DNA of 64,000 nt from Desulfomicrobium orale DSM 12838 (GCF_001553625.1 NZ_CP014230.1:1116001-1180000); one strand, 5' to 3'; positions 8,881 through 18,177 are shown, counted from the stretch's first letter. Notes: generated by a model from the letters alone, not told the origin. Numbers and translations: made by a program.

Positions 8881-8950
8881 GTATTCTGGGAGGCAGAGAC
8901 AAAATCCGCTGTCTTTGGAACCGTCAAAGCGTAAGGGGCTTAAGTCACCG

Positions 8951-9841
8951 CTATCCCTGCATGAGCTGCATGGCCATCTGCGGCAACTGGTTGGCCTGAG
9001 CCAGCATGGCCACCGCAGACTGGGTCAGGATCTGGTTGCGGACGAAGTTGGTCATTTCGTTGGCCACGTCCACGTCGGAAATGCGGGATTCGGCGGCCTG
9101 TAGATTCTCGGCTTGAATCTGCAGGTTGGTGATGGTGTTCTCGAGCCTGTTCTGCAAAGCGCCGAGGTGGGCACGAATGTTATCCTTGGAGACAATGGCC
9201 TGATTGATGGCTTCCAGAGCCTGCTGTGCGCCCTGCTGGGTGGACACGCTATATCCAGGCCCTTTTTCGGAACTGTTGCCTACACCCAAGGCTGAGGCCG
9301 TGGCATTGCCGATTCTGATATAGTAGTAATCCTCCGCAGAATCATTACCCGCGCCGAAGTGTACCTTCAGTTTACCCGTAGCCTGCAATTTGGAGCCGTC
9401 GTGCTCGTTCGAAGAAAGATTGCCGTTCAGCAGATGGATGCCGTTAAAATCTGTGGCATTGGCGATACGGGTGATTTCCGAGGCCATGGCCTGGTATTCG
9501 GAGTCAATAATCAGACGCTGATCCGAAGTGTATGTGCCGGTGGCTGCCTGCTCGGCCAGCTCCTTCATGCGGATCAGTTTTTCGTCGATGACCTGAAGTG
9601 CTCCGTCCGCCGTCTGGATCATGGAAATGGCGTCGTTGGCGTTGCGTACGCCCTGATTCAGGGATGCGATATCCGCGCGCATGAGCTCCCGGATAGCCAG
9701 CCCTGCGGCGTCGTCTGCCGCCGTGCCCACGCGGAGTCCGGAAGAAAGGCGGCGTGTTGAAGTGCTCAGCTGACCGTAAGAATGTGCCAGGTTTCTGGCC
9801 GCATTCATTGCCATCAAGTTGTTATTTATGACCAAAGACAT
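8951..9841 (-). CDS. fliC: flagellin
   Basis: Filament subunit, exported by the flagellar type III system. The 296 residues carry the conserved N-terminal D0/D1 helices (SLVINNNLMAMNAARNL, TSTRRLSSGLRV, AADDAAGLAI) and the C-terminal helices ending NQLPQMAMQLMQG. The variable centre is short (about residues 150-205), so this is a compact flagellin with little outer domain. AAGGAGG lies just upstream of the ATG. A sigma-54-type promoter at 9877-9892 on this strand fits the start. The gene stands alone, ending at the bidirectional terminator. Two glycosyltransferase genes 6 kb away are candidates for modifying it. Confidence 0.96.
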   Translation of the reverse strand: MSLVINNNLMAMNAARNLAHSYGQLSTSTRRLSSGLRVGTAADDAAGLAIRELMRADIASLNQGVRNANDAISMIQTADGALQVIDEKLIRMKELAEQAATGTYTSDQRLIIDSEYQAMASEITRIANATDFNGIHLLNGNLSSNEHDGSKLQATGKLKVHFGAGNDSAEDYYYIRIGNATASALGVGNSSEKGPGYSVSTQQGAQQALEAINQAIVSKDNIRAHLGALQNRLENTITNLQIQAENLQAAESRISDVDVANEMTNFVRNQILTQSAVAMLAQANQLPQMAMQLMQG

Positions 9842-9876
9842 GCGTAAACCTCCTTCTGTGCATATGCGTCATTCTT

Positions 9877-9892
9877 TGCATCTCTGATGCCA
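9877..9892 (-). promoter_or_regulatory. sigma-54 promoter for flagellin
   Basis: On the minus strand the sequence reads TGGCATCAGAGATGCA. This matches TGGCAC-N5-TTGCA in both elements with exact GG-to-GC spacing and two mismatches. Predicted transcription start is near 9866, giving a leader of about 25 bases. Confidence 0.65.
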
Positions 9893-9973
9893 GAATTATT
9901 TTGTCATTAAAAACAGTAAATTGTACACAGCCACAGACTTGCATTCGTGCCATGAGGAAAAATTCTCCCGCCC

Positions 9974-10000
9974 TAAAGTTTTTTTCTGACGGTCCGATAA
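9974..10000 (+). promoter_or_regulatory. sigma-28 (FliA) promoter for flaG
   Basis: TAAAGTTT at 9974-9981, an 11-base spacer, and TCCGATAA at 9993-10000. This differs at one position from the flagellar sigma-28 consensus TAAAGTTT-N11-GCCGATAA. It lies 37 bases before the flaG ATG. Confidence 0.8.
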
Positions 10001-10036
10001 GAAGAATGGAGAATTTTTCCATCGGAGGCTGTTCTC

Positions 10037-10402
10037 ATGAAACTCTCCCCGCTTGCCCTCGATCTGCAGGAGATGGTCCAATCCGGGATGCAGGAGCCGC
10101 GTCAGGAATTTGTTGGAGCCCGGAGCGCCCATCATGCCGGTCGCGCAATCCCCGAGACTGACTCCAGTCGGGATAGTGCCGTACCCAGGCTTCACCACGT
10201 TATCGAGGCCGTCGAATCGTATATGCATTCTTTGGGGGTGAACCTTAAATTCCATATCGACGAGCGCACGGACGTGGTGCAAGTGGAAGTCCGTGATCCG
10301 GATACAGACAAGCTCATCCGCAAAATTCCTGCCGATGAAATGCTTGATCTGGCTGCATCCATCGAAAAGATGCTGGGGCTTTTTCTGAACAGGACATTGT
10401 AA
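10037..10402 (+). CDS. flaG: FlaG family flagellar protein
   Basis: Small flagellar protein (121 residues) thought to influence filament length; the exact mechanism is unknown. The C-terminal half (about 60-121) is the FlaG domain: LKFHIDERTDVVQVEVRDPD followed by KLIRKIPADEMLDLAASIEK. The N-terminal half is variable and polar. CGGAGG at 10023-10028 precedes the ATG, and a sigma-28 promoter lies upstream. It is transcribed away from flagellin from a shared 195-base control region. Confidence 0.88.
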   Translation: MKLSPLALDLQEMVQSGMQEPRQEFVGARSAHHAGRAIPETDSSRDSAVPRLHHVIEAVESYMHSLGVNLKFHIDERTDVVQVEVRDPDTDKLIRKIPADEMLDLAASIEKMLGLFLNRTL

Positions 10403-10426
10403 GCTCTTGTGCCGTACCACGACAAA

Positions 10427-10465
10427 CGGCCCGCCCCGGAGTTCCGGAGCGGGCCGCTGTCTTTA
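10427..10465. terminator. terminator between convergent flaG and flgE
   Basis: CGGCCCGCCCCGGA / TCCGGAGCGGGCCG inverted repeat (10427-10456) with a two-base centre, one mispaired base, followed by CTGTCTTTA. It separates the 3' ends of flaG (+) and flgE (-). Confidence 0.7.
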
Positions 10466-10478
10466 TATCCGCCCAGAG

Positions 10479-12278
10479 CTATCGCTTGAGCTGAATGAGT
10501 GTCGTCAGCATCTGATCCACAGTGGTGATGGTTTTGGAGTTGGCCTGGAAGCCCTTTTCCGTGGAAATCATTTTCACGAATTCCGTAGCCAGATCCACGT
10601 TGGACTGTTCCAGGGAATTGGAGGCGATGCTGCCCTTGCCGCCGGTGTTGGCCAGCCCGGTGATCGGCGGCCCGGAGGACCTGGTTTCGGAAAACAGGTT
10701 ACCACCCTCGCGGTACAGGGCATAATTGTTGTTGAACGTGGCTAGGGTCACGGCGAACAGTTGCAACACCTGCCCGTTGGAATAGCGTCCGGTGATCACA
10801 CCGTCCCGGTCCACGGAGATATTCTGGAGAAATCCGGCCGTATACCCGTCCTGAGACTGGAAGATCGTCGTGGATCCCGTACTGTAATTGGTCGTGGCCA
10901 AGGCGTTGGTTTCCACCGCGCTCATACCGTTCATGGCGGCCAGGCGCCCTTGAGCCTCAGTGGCATCAGCCGCACCTGCGATCGTGTCCCTCAGGTTTGC
11001 GAGGTTCCCCCCCGGCGCTGTCCATGACGTGGCCTTGTTGCGCAGTCCAAAGTTGATTTCGATATTGCTGGGCACGTTGTTTCTGGCTCCGGGATCGGAC
11101 ATGTCCTTGGGCGGAATATTGCCAGTGGTGGCGTCGTCATCTGTGGCCGTGATACTGCCATTCTTCGCACCCAGAAAGTTGGCCGTGGTGATCGGATAGC
11201 CGTTCTGGGAAAAATTGGCCGGAGTCCAGTTCTCTATGCGACTGGCATTCGTGGCGAATTTTCCAGCGGTATTTCCGGCCGGTGGAGTGCCTCCCGCGCC
11301 ATCGTAAGGATTGTTGATGGTGTAGGCCGACATGTTCTCCAGCTCGCCCGAAGCGTTGAAAGTCAGCACACCTGTCATGAGCACACCTTTTTTGGAGGTG
11401 TCCGCCTGTACGCCCCAGAATTCGCGGTTATCCTCGTTTACCGGCACGGTGATCACATATTCCCAATACCGCTTGCCGCCCGCGTTGTTGACCACGTCCG
11501 GATCGGAGACCGGATCCATGAACACGGTCAGGTTGTGAGAAGTTCCGTTATCGTCATACACTTTGATGGTGGACTGATACGCGTACCGGGAACTGCCCAG
11601 CGGAGTGCCGTCCGGAGAATTGGCATTGTAGGCGTCGAAAAGCGCCGTGAAAGGCTTGCCGTCGAAGGCGTTGACCGCTGGAGGATTGCCGTCTGCCGCG
11701 GACTTGTCGGCAGACTTGGAGTCCACGTTCAAGATCATGTCCACCCGGCTGGTGGCCTGGGGGGGGGACTGAAAGTTCTCCAGTTTGATGTCCTGCGGTA
11801 CTCCGGCAATCTGTACTCCGGTCGTGGTTGACTGGGTGGAATTGCCGTTGGCCGCCGCACTGGTGTTTGTCTGCTGCACGGCCCAGCCCTGAAGGCGGTA
11901 TCCGTGCGGGTCGACCAGAAAACCGTCCTCGTTGAAGCGAAAATTTCCGGCGCGAGTGTAGTAGTTGACTTCTTGTCCCGCGGGGGAAACCATAAAGAAG
12001 CCGTTGCCTCCCACCGCCAGATCGGTGGATTCCGTGGTGCTCTCCAGAGAACCCTGGGAGAAGTCGCCCATGACCGCGCCCACGGCCACACCCCGGCCCA
12101 CCTGGCCGATACCCGCGGCTGTGGTCACTTCCTGGCTCAAGGCATCTTCGAAATACATGCGCGACCCTTTGAACCCGATGGTGGACACGTTGGAGATGTT
12201 GTTTCCGATAACGGTCATCTTCTCGCCGTGCGCCTTCAGGCCGCTGGTTCCCGAATACATTGATGCTGATAAGCCCAT
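10479..12278 (-). CDS. flgE: flagellar hook protein
   Basis: Structural subunit of the hook, secreted by the flagellar export apparatus. The N-terminus SLSASMYSG-type region is GLSASMYSGTSGLKAHG, followed by VIGNNISNVSTIGFKGSR, the flagellar rod/hook signature. The C-terminus EFVKMISTEKGFQANSK with VDQMLTTLIQLKR is the matching coiled region. At 599 residues it is longer than enterobacterial FlgE (about 400), with enlarged central surface domains. AAGGAGG precedes the ATG. It is the last gene of fliK-flgD-flgE, all on the minus strand, and ends near a terminator. Confidence 0.94.
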   Translation of the reverse strand: MGLSASMYSGTSGLKAHGEKMTVIGNNISNVSTIGFKGSRMYFEDALSQEVTTAAGIGQVGRGVAVGAVMGDFSQGSLESTTESTDLAVGGNGFFMVSPAGQEVNYYTRAGNFRFNEDGFLVDPHGYRLQGWAVQQTNTSAAANGNSTQSTTTGVQIAGVPQDIKLENFQSPPQATSRVDMILNVDSKSADKSAADGNPPAVNAFDGKPFTALFDAYNANSPDGTPLGSSRYAYQSTIKVYDDNGTSHNLTVFMDPVSDPDVVNNAGGKRYWEYVITVPVNEDNREFWGVQADTSKKGVLMTGVLTFNASGELENMSAYTINNPYDGAGGTPPAGNTAGKFATNASRIENWTPANFSQNGYPITTANFLGAKNGSITATDDDATTGNIPPKDMSDPGARNNVPSNIEINFGLRNKATSWTAPGGNLANLRDTIAGAADATEAQGRLAAMNGMSAVETNALATTNYSTGSTTIFQSQDGYTAGFLQNISVDRDGVITGRYSNGQVLQLFAVTLATFNNNYALYREGGNLFSETRSSGPPITGLANTGGKGSIASNSLEQSNVDLATEFVKMISTEKGFQANSKTITTVDQMLTTLIQLKR

Positions 12279-12323
12279 ATATGCCTCCTTCCTGCGATGC
12301 GCTCTGCGCTGAACTGCTTGAAA

Positions 12324-13004
12324 TTATTCCGTCGTTTTGACCGGCTGCACGACTTTTTTGATGTCGCCGAAGGCGATCTTGCGTCCGTCGCTCAGCCGGA
12401 AGTATGTCGTCCCCTCGGCCCGCTCCAGAGCGGAAATGGTACCACTGACTTCCGTATCCACAAGGACCGGCTCTCCGGCAGGGCCTTTGGCTGAAAAATA
12501 AACGTCATATGTTCCGCCGGGGGCCGTGGCGCCGCTGTAGTCCTTGCCGTCCCAGGAGTATTGGAACTCACCGGCCTGCATGCCGGAGAGCTTTTCCGTG
12601 CGGACCAGATTCTTGTTGGAGTCGTACACGTTGACTTCCACCTCGGATGCGGCGCCCTTCAGAGTGAAGAAAACCGGTGTGACTGCCGTGCCGTTCTTGG
12701 TTACGGAGTGCCCGGAAGCGGTGACTTCCTTGCCAATGTAGTTGACCGAGTTCAGCATGTCCTGTTCCTGGGTCTTTTTGACCAGAGAGGTGATGCCCTC
12801 GGAAATGTTGTTCATCTGCTCCAGGCTGGAAAACTGGGCCAACTGGGCGATGAACTCCTTGTCATCCAGAGGATTGAGCGGATCCTGGTGCTGGAGTTGC
12901 GTGACAAGCAGCTTCAGAAAGGCGTCTTTTCCGAGTGCTCCCTGTTTTCCGGTCTTCTCCGCACCATGAAATGCGCCCTGTTTTTCCAGAATCTTGTCCA
13001 GCAT
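12324..13004 (-). CDS. flgD: flagellar hook capping protein
   Basis: Scaffold that caps the growing hook and is discarded later. The 226-residue protein has the N-terminal FlgD motif KDAFLKLLVTQLQHQDPLNP and QLAQFSSLEQMNNI (about 25-75). A beta-sandwich follows with the FLIGENDING-like repeat region VYDSNKNLVRTEKLSG and YSWDGKDYSGATAPGGTY. The start is ATG 13004, chosen because GGAGGAGG lies four bases ahead; a seven-codon upstream extension is unsupported. It lies between fliK (13-base gap) and flgE. Confidence 0.93.
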   Translation of the reverse strand: MLDKILEKQGAFHGAEKTGKQGALGKDAFLKLLVTQLQHQDPLNPLDDKEFIAQLAQFSSLEQMNNISEGITSLVKKTQEQDMLNSVNYIGKEVTASGHSVTKNGTAVTPVFFTLKGAASEVEVNVYDSNKNLVRTEKLSGMQAGEFQYSWDGKDYSGATAPGGTYDVYFSAKGPAGEPVLVDTEVSGTISALERAEGTTYFRLSDGRKIAFGDIKKVVQPVKTTE

Positions 13005-13017
13005 GTGTCCTCCTCCG

Positions 13018-14928
13018 TCAGGCAAAAACGTCCACGCCGCCTGAGGAAATATTTTCCTTATGAGGGAGGTTTTGCATGTCCCGGGCCAGAACTGGTTCGG
13101 CGCGACCCAAGGTCCTCAGACGTTGCGCCGTCATGGCCAGCTCGCGGTTCTCCTGATAGCGGTTATGCTGTTCGGCGCCCTGCCACTGGGAGCCGGTCTG
13201 GGAGTCGGCCAGCTGCGTCTGCACCTCCAGCCGGGTTACCCGCAGCCCCTGGGATTCCAGCTGGTTTCTGAGCTGTCCCAGCTGGTCGGCCAGGACCTGG
13301 GATGTTTCCTGGTTGCCGGTACGCAGAACGGCCTGCACTTCTTTCCCCCGCACCTGCAGGACGACGCTGACCTGTCCCAGATCGGGCGGATCCAGCCGGA
13401 TGACCAATTGCTTGTTGCCCTGCCCCAGATCGCGGAACGCACCCGCCTCCACCTGCCGGAGCACTTCGGCTCCACGCGCTTTCATCGCCGTGGCGGAGGC
13501 GGGTTCCGGACGGGATGCGGCCGGAGTCTGCGGCATGAAAATTCCTTCCACATCCGGATTTTTTACCGTCAGGTGCTCTCCACCCTCCAGAGATCTGGGC
13601 GATACATTTATTCTGGTTCCTTCCACCGGATTTGGAATCTCTTTTCCGGGCTGACCGCTTTGTCCCGGCTCCCGGAAAAAATTTCCACCCGGCCGCTCCT
13701 GCCCGGCGGAATCCGGCTCCGGGACCACGGACATCCCATTGGGGCGAGACTCCCGCTCCACCTGCTGTCCGGCGGAAGCCTCCCGGCTTTCGGCGGATTC
13801 ATTCCGCGTCCTGACCCGGGCTGTCCGGGCGGCATCCGGGGAAGTCATGGCGGCAGCCCGCACCGTTTCCACTGCGGAGTCCGGCTCCGGGGCGGCAGGA
13901 TCCATTTTCTTCCGCACGGAAACCGAAGGATGCGGCCCCCGAGCCACCTTGCCCGGATCCGGCGCATTGGCATCAATACCGGCATCACGCCGTCCCACCG
14001 GGCGAATGATCCGGGCCGGTTCGGCGCTTCCCATCCGGGCCAGCCGTTCCTTCATGTTCTCCATCCGGGCCAGAATCTCCTGCAACGCTTCTCTGTCCCG
14101 CATGGACAAGCGGATGTCCCGCCCTTCTCCGAAGAGTTCCGAAGCGATCTGGCGCGTATCTTTCCGGAGGGCTTTGCTCTCTGCCTTGTCGCGAACCGCA
14201 CCGCCGGAGGCTCTGTCTCCGGCATTTTGCAGCATGACCTCAAGCTTCTCCCGCAAGGCATCGAGAAGCTGTGCCACACCGGCGGCATTGGCCTCGGCGA
14301 GGGCGGACTTTTCCATACCGGAGCCGATTCCAGACGTTTCTTTCCGCACGAATTCGAGAAGCTCCCGTGAAGACCGCGAAAGCTCCTGCGGCACTCCATC
14401 CTTTTCCCGGGGACCATCGGAAGTTTCCGCCATTTTCTTTCCGGCCGGTTTCAGCAGCGCCTCCATCTCACGGATCACATCCGCCAGTTCCTGCGCGATG
14501 CCGCCCATGCCATGCCTGTCAGCCGTGCCGGAGACGCTTGCATGGGGCGCTTCTTTTTTTGATGCCATTTCCTCCGGGGCGGCAGATTTTTCCGGGGCTT
14601 TCTTTTGTGCGCTCTTCCCAATCTCCGGCCGGGACGCACCTTCGTGCGAAAACTCGCGCCGGAAAGAAGTCTCCTCGCTGCCCCCATGGTCCGGCTCCGG
14701 GCCAGATAAAGATGACGGTGCCTCGGGCGAAGAAGCTTCTGCCCCTGTGTCCGCTCCGTCTACAGAGCGGACGGGAGCATCTTTTTCGGCGGCGCTCATG
14801 TCCTGCCTGTCCAGCTGCGACGACAGCAGGGATGCGAAGTTCTCGTCGGGCTGCCTGTCCGCAAGGAAGCCGGGAGTGGAAGGCGGCGGTGGAAAACCTG
14901 ATGATCCGATATGGGGAAAAAACTGCAT
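13018..14928 (-). CDS. fliK: flagellar hook-length control protein
   Basis: Secreted molecular ruler that sets hook length and switches export specificity. Of 636 residues, the first 450 or so are low-complexity, charged and proline/serine-rich, as in other FliK proteins. The C-terminal domain (about 500-600) holds the family core QLVIRLDPPDLGQVSVVLQV and LADQLGQLRNQLESQGL. The ATG follows GGAGG. It is the first gene of the hook operon, and a sigma-54-like sequence lies 27-42 bases upstream. Identification rests on the C-terminal domain and on flgD and flgE directly downstream. Confidence 0.9.
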   Translation of the reverse strand: MQFFPHIGSSGFPPPPSTPGFLADRQPDENFASLLSSQLDRQDMSAAEKDAPVRSVDGADTGAEASSPEAPSSLSGPEPDHGGSEETSFRREFSHEGASRPEIGKSAQKKAPEKSAAPEEMASKKEAPHASVSGTADRHGMGGIAQELADVIREMEALLKPAGKKMAETSDGPREKDGVPQELSRSSRELLEFVRKETSGIGSGMEKSALAEANAAGVAQLLDALREKLEVMLQNAGDRASGGAVRDKAESKALRKDTRQIASELFGEGRDIRLSMRDREALQEILARMENMKERLARMGSAEPARIIRPVGRRDAGIDANAPDPGKVARGPHPSVSVRKKMDPAAPEPDSAVETVRAAAMTSPDAARTARVRTRNESAESREASAGQQVERESRPNGMSVVPEPDSAGQERPGGNFFREPGQSGQPGKEIPNPVEGTRINVSPRSLEGGEHLTVKNPDVEGIFMPQTPAASRPEPASATAMKARGAEVLRQVEAGAFRDLGQGNKQLVIRLDPPDLGQVSVVLQVRGKEVQAVLRTGNQETSQVLADQLGQLRNQLESQGLRVTRLEVQTQLADSQTGSQWQGAEQHNRYQENRELAMTAQRLRTLGRAEPVLARDMQNLPHKENISSGGVDVFA

Positions 14929-14954
14929 GATGAACCTCCTGCGGCAGGAGAATC

Positions 14955-14970
14955 ATCAAAAGGCGGGCCA
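14955..14970 (-). promoter_or_regulatory. possible sigma-54 promoter for fliK-flgD-flgE
   Basis: Minus strand reads TGGCCCGCCTTTTGAT: TGGC-CG, four bases, TTG, with correct spacing. It has A-to-C in the -24 box and C-to-A in the -12 GC. The position, about 27 bases ahead of the ATG, is suitable, but the -12 mismatch lowers confidence. Confidence 0.35.
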
Positions 14971-15079
14971 AGCGGAGCCTTTACCGCCTGAAACGTTTAC
15001 GGCCGGCAAAGTCCGCGTACCCGCTGGAAGGATTTGCAGGTAAGTCCGTGGCGGCTGAATCATTTCTTCGTGAGCCGCT

Positions 15080-16459
15080 TTATTCGGGAAGAGAGAGGAA
15101 AAGCAGGTTTTCTTCGGCCAGGGAGCGTGCCCGCCGGAGGCTGGCCGGAGAGAAGTCATGGTTGGACAGATGGGCGGATATGTAGCCGGACAAAGGGCGC
15201 AGTGCCGGAGGCCAGGCGCTCCAGAGTCTGGCTGTGCGCGGCGAGCGCGGATCGGCCAGAGAGCGGAAAAATTGCAGCGAGGAACGGCACAGTGTCCGGA
15301 CCAGACCAGGCCGGGCCTCCCGCAGGGCTGCGGCCGCTGTCCGGCAATCCGGGCCGTCCAGGCCCAGCGCGTGCATCCAGAACGCCTGCCAGTACGCTCC
15401 CGGCAGGCTGGAAATACGTCCGCAGCCTGAAAGGGATTCCAGATGATACAGGCCGTGCTTTTGCCCGGTGCCCAGCATCTCCACCCGGCCTTTTCCCAAG
15501 CCGCGCGGGAGCTGTCCGCACAGCATGCAATCCAGAATCCGCGCCACCCGCCCCGGTTCGAAAGAGGCGTGACAGCGGGGCGTATCAAAGCTGCACTCCC
15601 AGCAGCCCACGCATCCCCGCGCACTGCGCAGCACCACATGGCCGGGCTGATACGGTCCGGTTTCCCAGGCATGGACGGGCCCCATGGACAGGTTAAGCAC
15701 CTTGAGCCCGGTCCAGGCGGCCAGATGCATGGGGCCTGTGTCCGGTGTGATCAGGGCCGCCAGCTCCTGCCCGAGCACGGCCAACCGGTCCAGGCTCAGA
15801 ACGCCGCACGCGCTGGCCACGGCCGTTCCACTCAGCTCCCGTACTTCCCGGCACAGCGTTTCCTCCGCCGGGCCGCCCAGCAGAAGGGGAGTCCATCCCC
15901 GCCGCTCCAGTGCCCGGACCAGATGAGCCCAGAACGAAGCCGAAGGCCGTTTTTCCGCCGCGCTCGCGCCCAGAAAAAGTCCCACCCGGCGGACATCCGG
16001 CGGCATGCGGCGCGGCTCGGGCCACCGCGTTCCGGCCATGACCGGAGCGGGAATCACGTCCAGGGCGTTCATGTCCGCCCAGTGAAACCGGTTGTGCCGG
16101 TTGTTGTGCACCAGAGACATCCGGTACTCCTGCCAGGCTCCGGCTACGCGCAATACTCCCCGGCGGAGATAGCCGCCCGCGAGCTCCTCCGTATCCAGGC
16201 TTCCGGCCAGTTCCAGACTTTCCTTGCGATGTCCCAGATTGATCACCAGAGCGAATTTTTCACGCGCAAGCGGCGGCAATTCCTCCGGCTCCAGATAGCG
16301 GACGGCCGGACCGACGGGCCGCAGGGGCCGGAAAAAATGGGGATCAGCCGCGACCCAGAGAGGATGGCCCGGATACCGGCGCATGAGCCACAGAAAGAGG
16401 GGAAAGGAGAGAATGAGATCTCCCATGCGCTGCATCTGGATGACCAGAATGGGCTTCAT
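15080..16459 (-). CDS. glycosyltransferase family 9 (heptosyltransferase-like)
   Basis: Cytoplasmic sugar transferase of 459 residues. The first 330 residues form the two Rossmann halves of a family 9 enzyme. ILVIQMQRMGDLILSFPL is the N-terminal acceptor side, and ALITPDTGPMHLAAWTG is the nucleotide-sugar motif. After this comes a cysteine-rich CVGCWECSFDTPRC segment and a C-terminal extension of about 150 residues with no recognised domain. The ATG overlaps the preceding glycosyltransferase stop by four bases, so the pair is translationally coupled. Lying next to the flagellar hook operon, it may act on flagellin or on LPS heptose; the sequence does not decide. Confidence 0.8.
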   Translation of the reverse strand: MKPILVIQMQRMGDLILSFPLFLWLMRRYPGHPLWVAADPHFFRPLRPVGPAVRYLEPEELPPLAREKFALVINLGHRKESLELAGSLDTEELAGGYLRRGVLRVAGAWQEYRMSLVHNNRHNRFHWADMNALDVIPAPVMAGTRWPEPRRMPPDVRRVGLFLGASAAEKRPSASFWAHLVRALERRGWTPLLLGGPAEETLCREVRELSGTAVASACGVLSLDRLAVLGQELAALITPDTGPMHLAAWTGLKVLNLSMGPVHAWETGPYQPGHVVLRSARGCVGCWECSFDTPRCHASFEPGRVARILDCMLCGQLPRGLGKGRVEMLGTGQKHGLYHLESLSGCGRISSLPGAYWQAFWMHALGLDGPDCRTAAAALREARPGLVRTLCRSSLQFFRSLADPRSPRTARLWSAWPPALRPLSGYISAHLSNHDFSPASLRRARSLAEENLLFLSLPE

Positions 16460-18123
16460 CCGTAGATCCGGCGCATGGTGTCGACCAGAGAGGCCAGCCG
16501 CAGATCGTAGGTATGCTCGGCCAGAATGCGTTCTCTGGCCGCCGCGGCGATACGCTCGCGTTCGGCGTCACGGGAGAGGTAGTGGCGGACCAGTTCCGGA
16601 ATTTCGTCTTCTTCGTGGTAGCAGATCACCTCCCGGCCCGGCTCGAAAAGGTTTTCCAATTGCCGGCGGTAGTCCGTGAGCAGGAATCCGCCGCAGGCCG
16701 GCACATCGAAGACCCGCTGATTCACGGCACCTTTCATCTGCTGACTGGTGCAGTTGAAGTTGATGCGTGTGGCCGGATAAAATGCGGGCAGATCCTCGTA
16801 ATAGTTGAGTTCCTCATGGTAGCTCCAGCCGGATGCGGGCAGCAGCTCGAACCAGCCTTTGTCCCCGGCCAGCAGCGGAGAAAAAGGCAGCAGCCGCCGG
16901 ACCTGCCGCAGCCGGTACATGAGGGTGGACTGCCAGGTGATGAGCGCCTCGAAAGACAGCCGGGCTTCCACGCCGGGCAGAGCCTGGAACAGGGTGAAAT
17001 GCTCCGGGAAGTCGCGGCGCAGAAATTCCGACACGGAGAGTTCACCTGTCTCCATGAAGGCCTGCCCCAGCGACTCCAGATCGGCCGTCAGCTTCCGCGG
17101 GAAATCGTGACTTCTGAGCTTGGAGCGGACCTTGTTCACCATGGAATTGCCCACAAAGGCCACATCCCGCGCAAAGGCACTCCGGCGCGGGGAGAAACGG
17201 TGCGTGTCCACGGCCAGGGGCAGATAGTGCACCCGCTCGAAACCCCGCGCCCGCAGGGAATCCAGATTGTCGGCGTCCCAGGTGAACAGCGTCACCCAGT
17301 CTGAAGCCAGATTTTCGTAGACGTACAGGATGAGATGGGGATTATCCACGAACCAGGAGGCCAGGGGCAGTTCCAGCCGGGCCAGGAGGCCGGTCAGCAC
17401 GCCCTCTCTGTCCACACCCAGATGATTGATGGTCAGGACGAAATCCGGGCGGAAACGCAGCACTTCGGCCAGAATGCGCTCCACGAACTCCTGGCTGCCC
17501 ACTTCCTGGCTGGGCAGCTGGACGAAACAGGCGGCATAGCCCAGGCGGGCGCAGGCAGCTTCCAGCTCTCCCATCAGAAAATATTTGCTGGTCAGAAGCA
17601 GAATGCGCGGCACGGACGAGGAAAATTTCGGATGCCGGGCTCTGGACCAGAAATCGATCTTCCCGGCCAGCCGCAGCCGCTCGTCCAGAAGCCGGTATGT
17701 TTCGGGCCGCAGGCGTGCGTAAAACGGATGCAGTACCGGAGCAAACGGCAGGCCGCCGTGCTCCAGCTGCCAGGGGGTCAGACTGGTCAGCGCGGCTTCC
17801 GGATCGGCCTCGTCCACCCAGAATACAAGGGGATTGCCCGCCCATTTTTCACGCAGGCCCGTCCGCTCCAGTATCGGCGCTTCCAGATCGACCACGGCGA
17901 CAGGTTGTCCATTGGCCAGGCATTCGTCGACACCCCAGCCCAGCCCCGAACCGAGAAACACGGGCAGGGTTCCGGCGGGGATTTCTTTTGTTCTAGAGAG
18001 CTCGTTTTCCCGGCCGCGAGGACCGCCCATATGCCAGGTCCGGCCCTGGCGCAGAACGCGTACGTCGGTCAGTACGCCGTCCGGCGGCATGGGAGCCGCC
18101 TCGTAATCAAAAAGAACCGGCAT
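16456..18123 (-). CDS. CgeB-like glycosyltransferase (DUF3880 plus Glyco_trans_1_2)
   Basis: A 555-residue cytoplasmic protein. The central part (RILLLTSKYFLMGELEAA, LPLASWFVDNPHLIL, HYLPLAVDTHRFSP) resembles the DUF3880 half of CgeB-type transferases. The last 130 residues (INFNCTSQQMKGAVNQRVFD, PACGGFLLTDYR, EEDEIPELVRHYL) are the family 1-like donor-binding domain. The N-terminal 150 residues are not recognised. It is coupled by ATGA to the family 9 gene. CgeB relatives near flagellar operons are often linked to flagellin glycosylation, which is inference here. Confidence 0.78.
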   Translation of the reverse strand: MPVLFDYEAAPMPPDGVLTDVRVLRQGRTWHMGGPRGRENELSRTKEIPAGTLPVFLGSGLGWGVDECLANGQPVAVVDLEAPILERTGLREKWAGNPLVFWVDEADPEAALTSLTPWQLEHGGLPFAPVLHPFYARLRPETYRLLDERLRLAGKIDFWSRARHPKFSSSVPRILLLTSKYFLMGELEAACARLGYAACFVQLPSQEVGSQEFVERILAEVLRFRPDFVLTINHLGVDREGVLTGLLARLELPLASWFVDNPHLILYVYENLASDWVTLFTWDADNLDSLRARGFERVHYLPLAVDTHRFSPRRSAFARDVAFVGNSMVNKVRSKLRSHDFPRKLTADLESLGQAFMETGELSVSEFLRRDFPEHFTLFQALPGVEARLSFEALITWQSTLMYRLRQVRRLLPFSPLLAGDKGWFELLPASGWSYHEELNYYEDLPAFYPATRINFNCTSQQMKGAVNQRVFDVPACGGFLLTDYRRQLENLFEPGREVICYHEEDEIPELVRHYLSRDAERERIAAAARERILAEHTYDLRLASLVDTMRRIYG

Positions 18124-18177
18124 GGCCGTCTCCGGAGGAAAAGAAGAGAAGCCCCTGACGGGCGGAGATAAAACAGG

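Noticed and set aside
9940-9956. Second sigma-54 site on the minus strand (TGGCACGAATGCA)
   Set aside because: The two boxes are three bases too close for sigma-54 binding.
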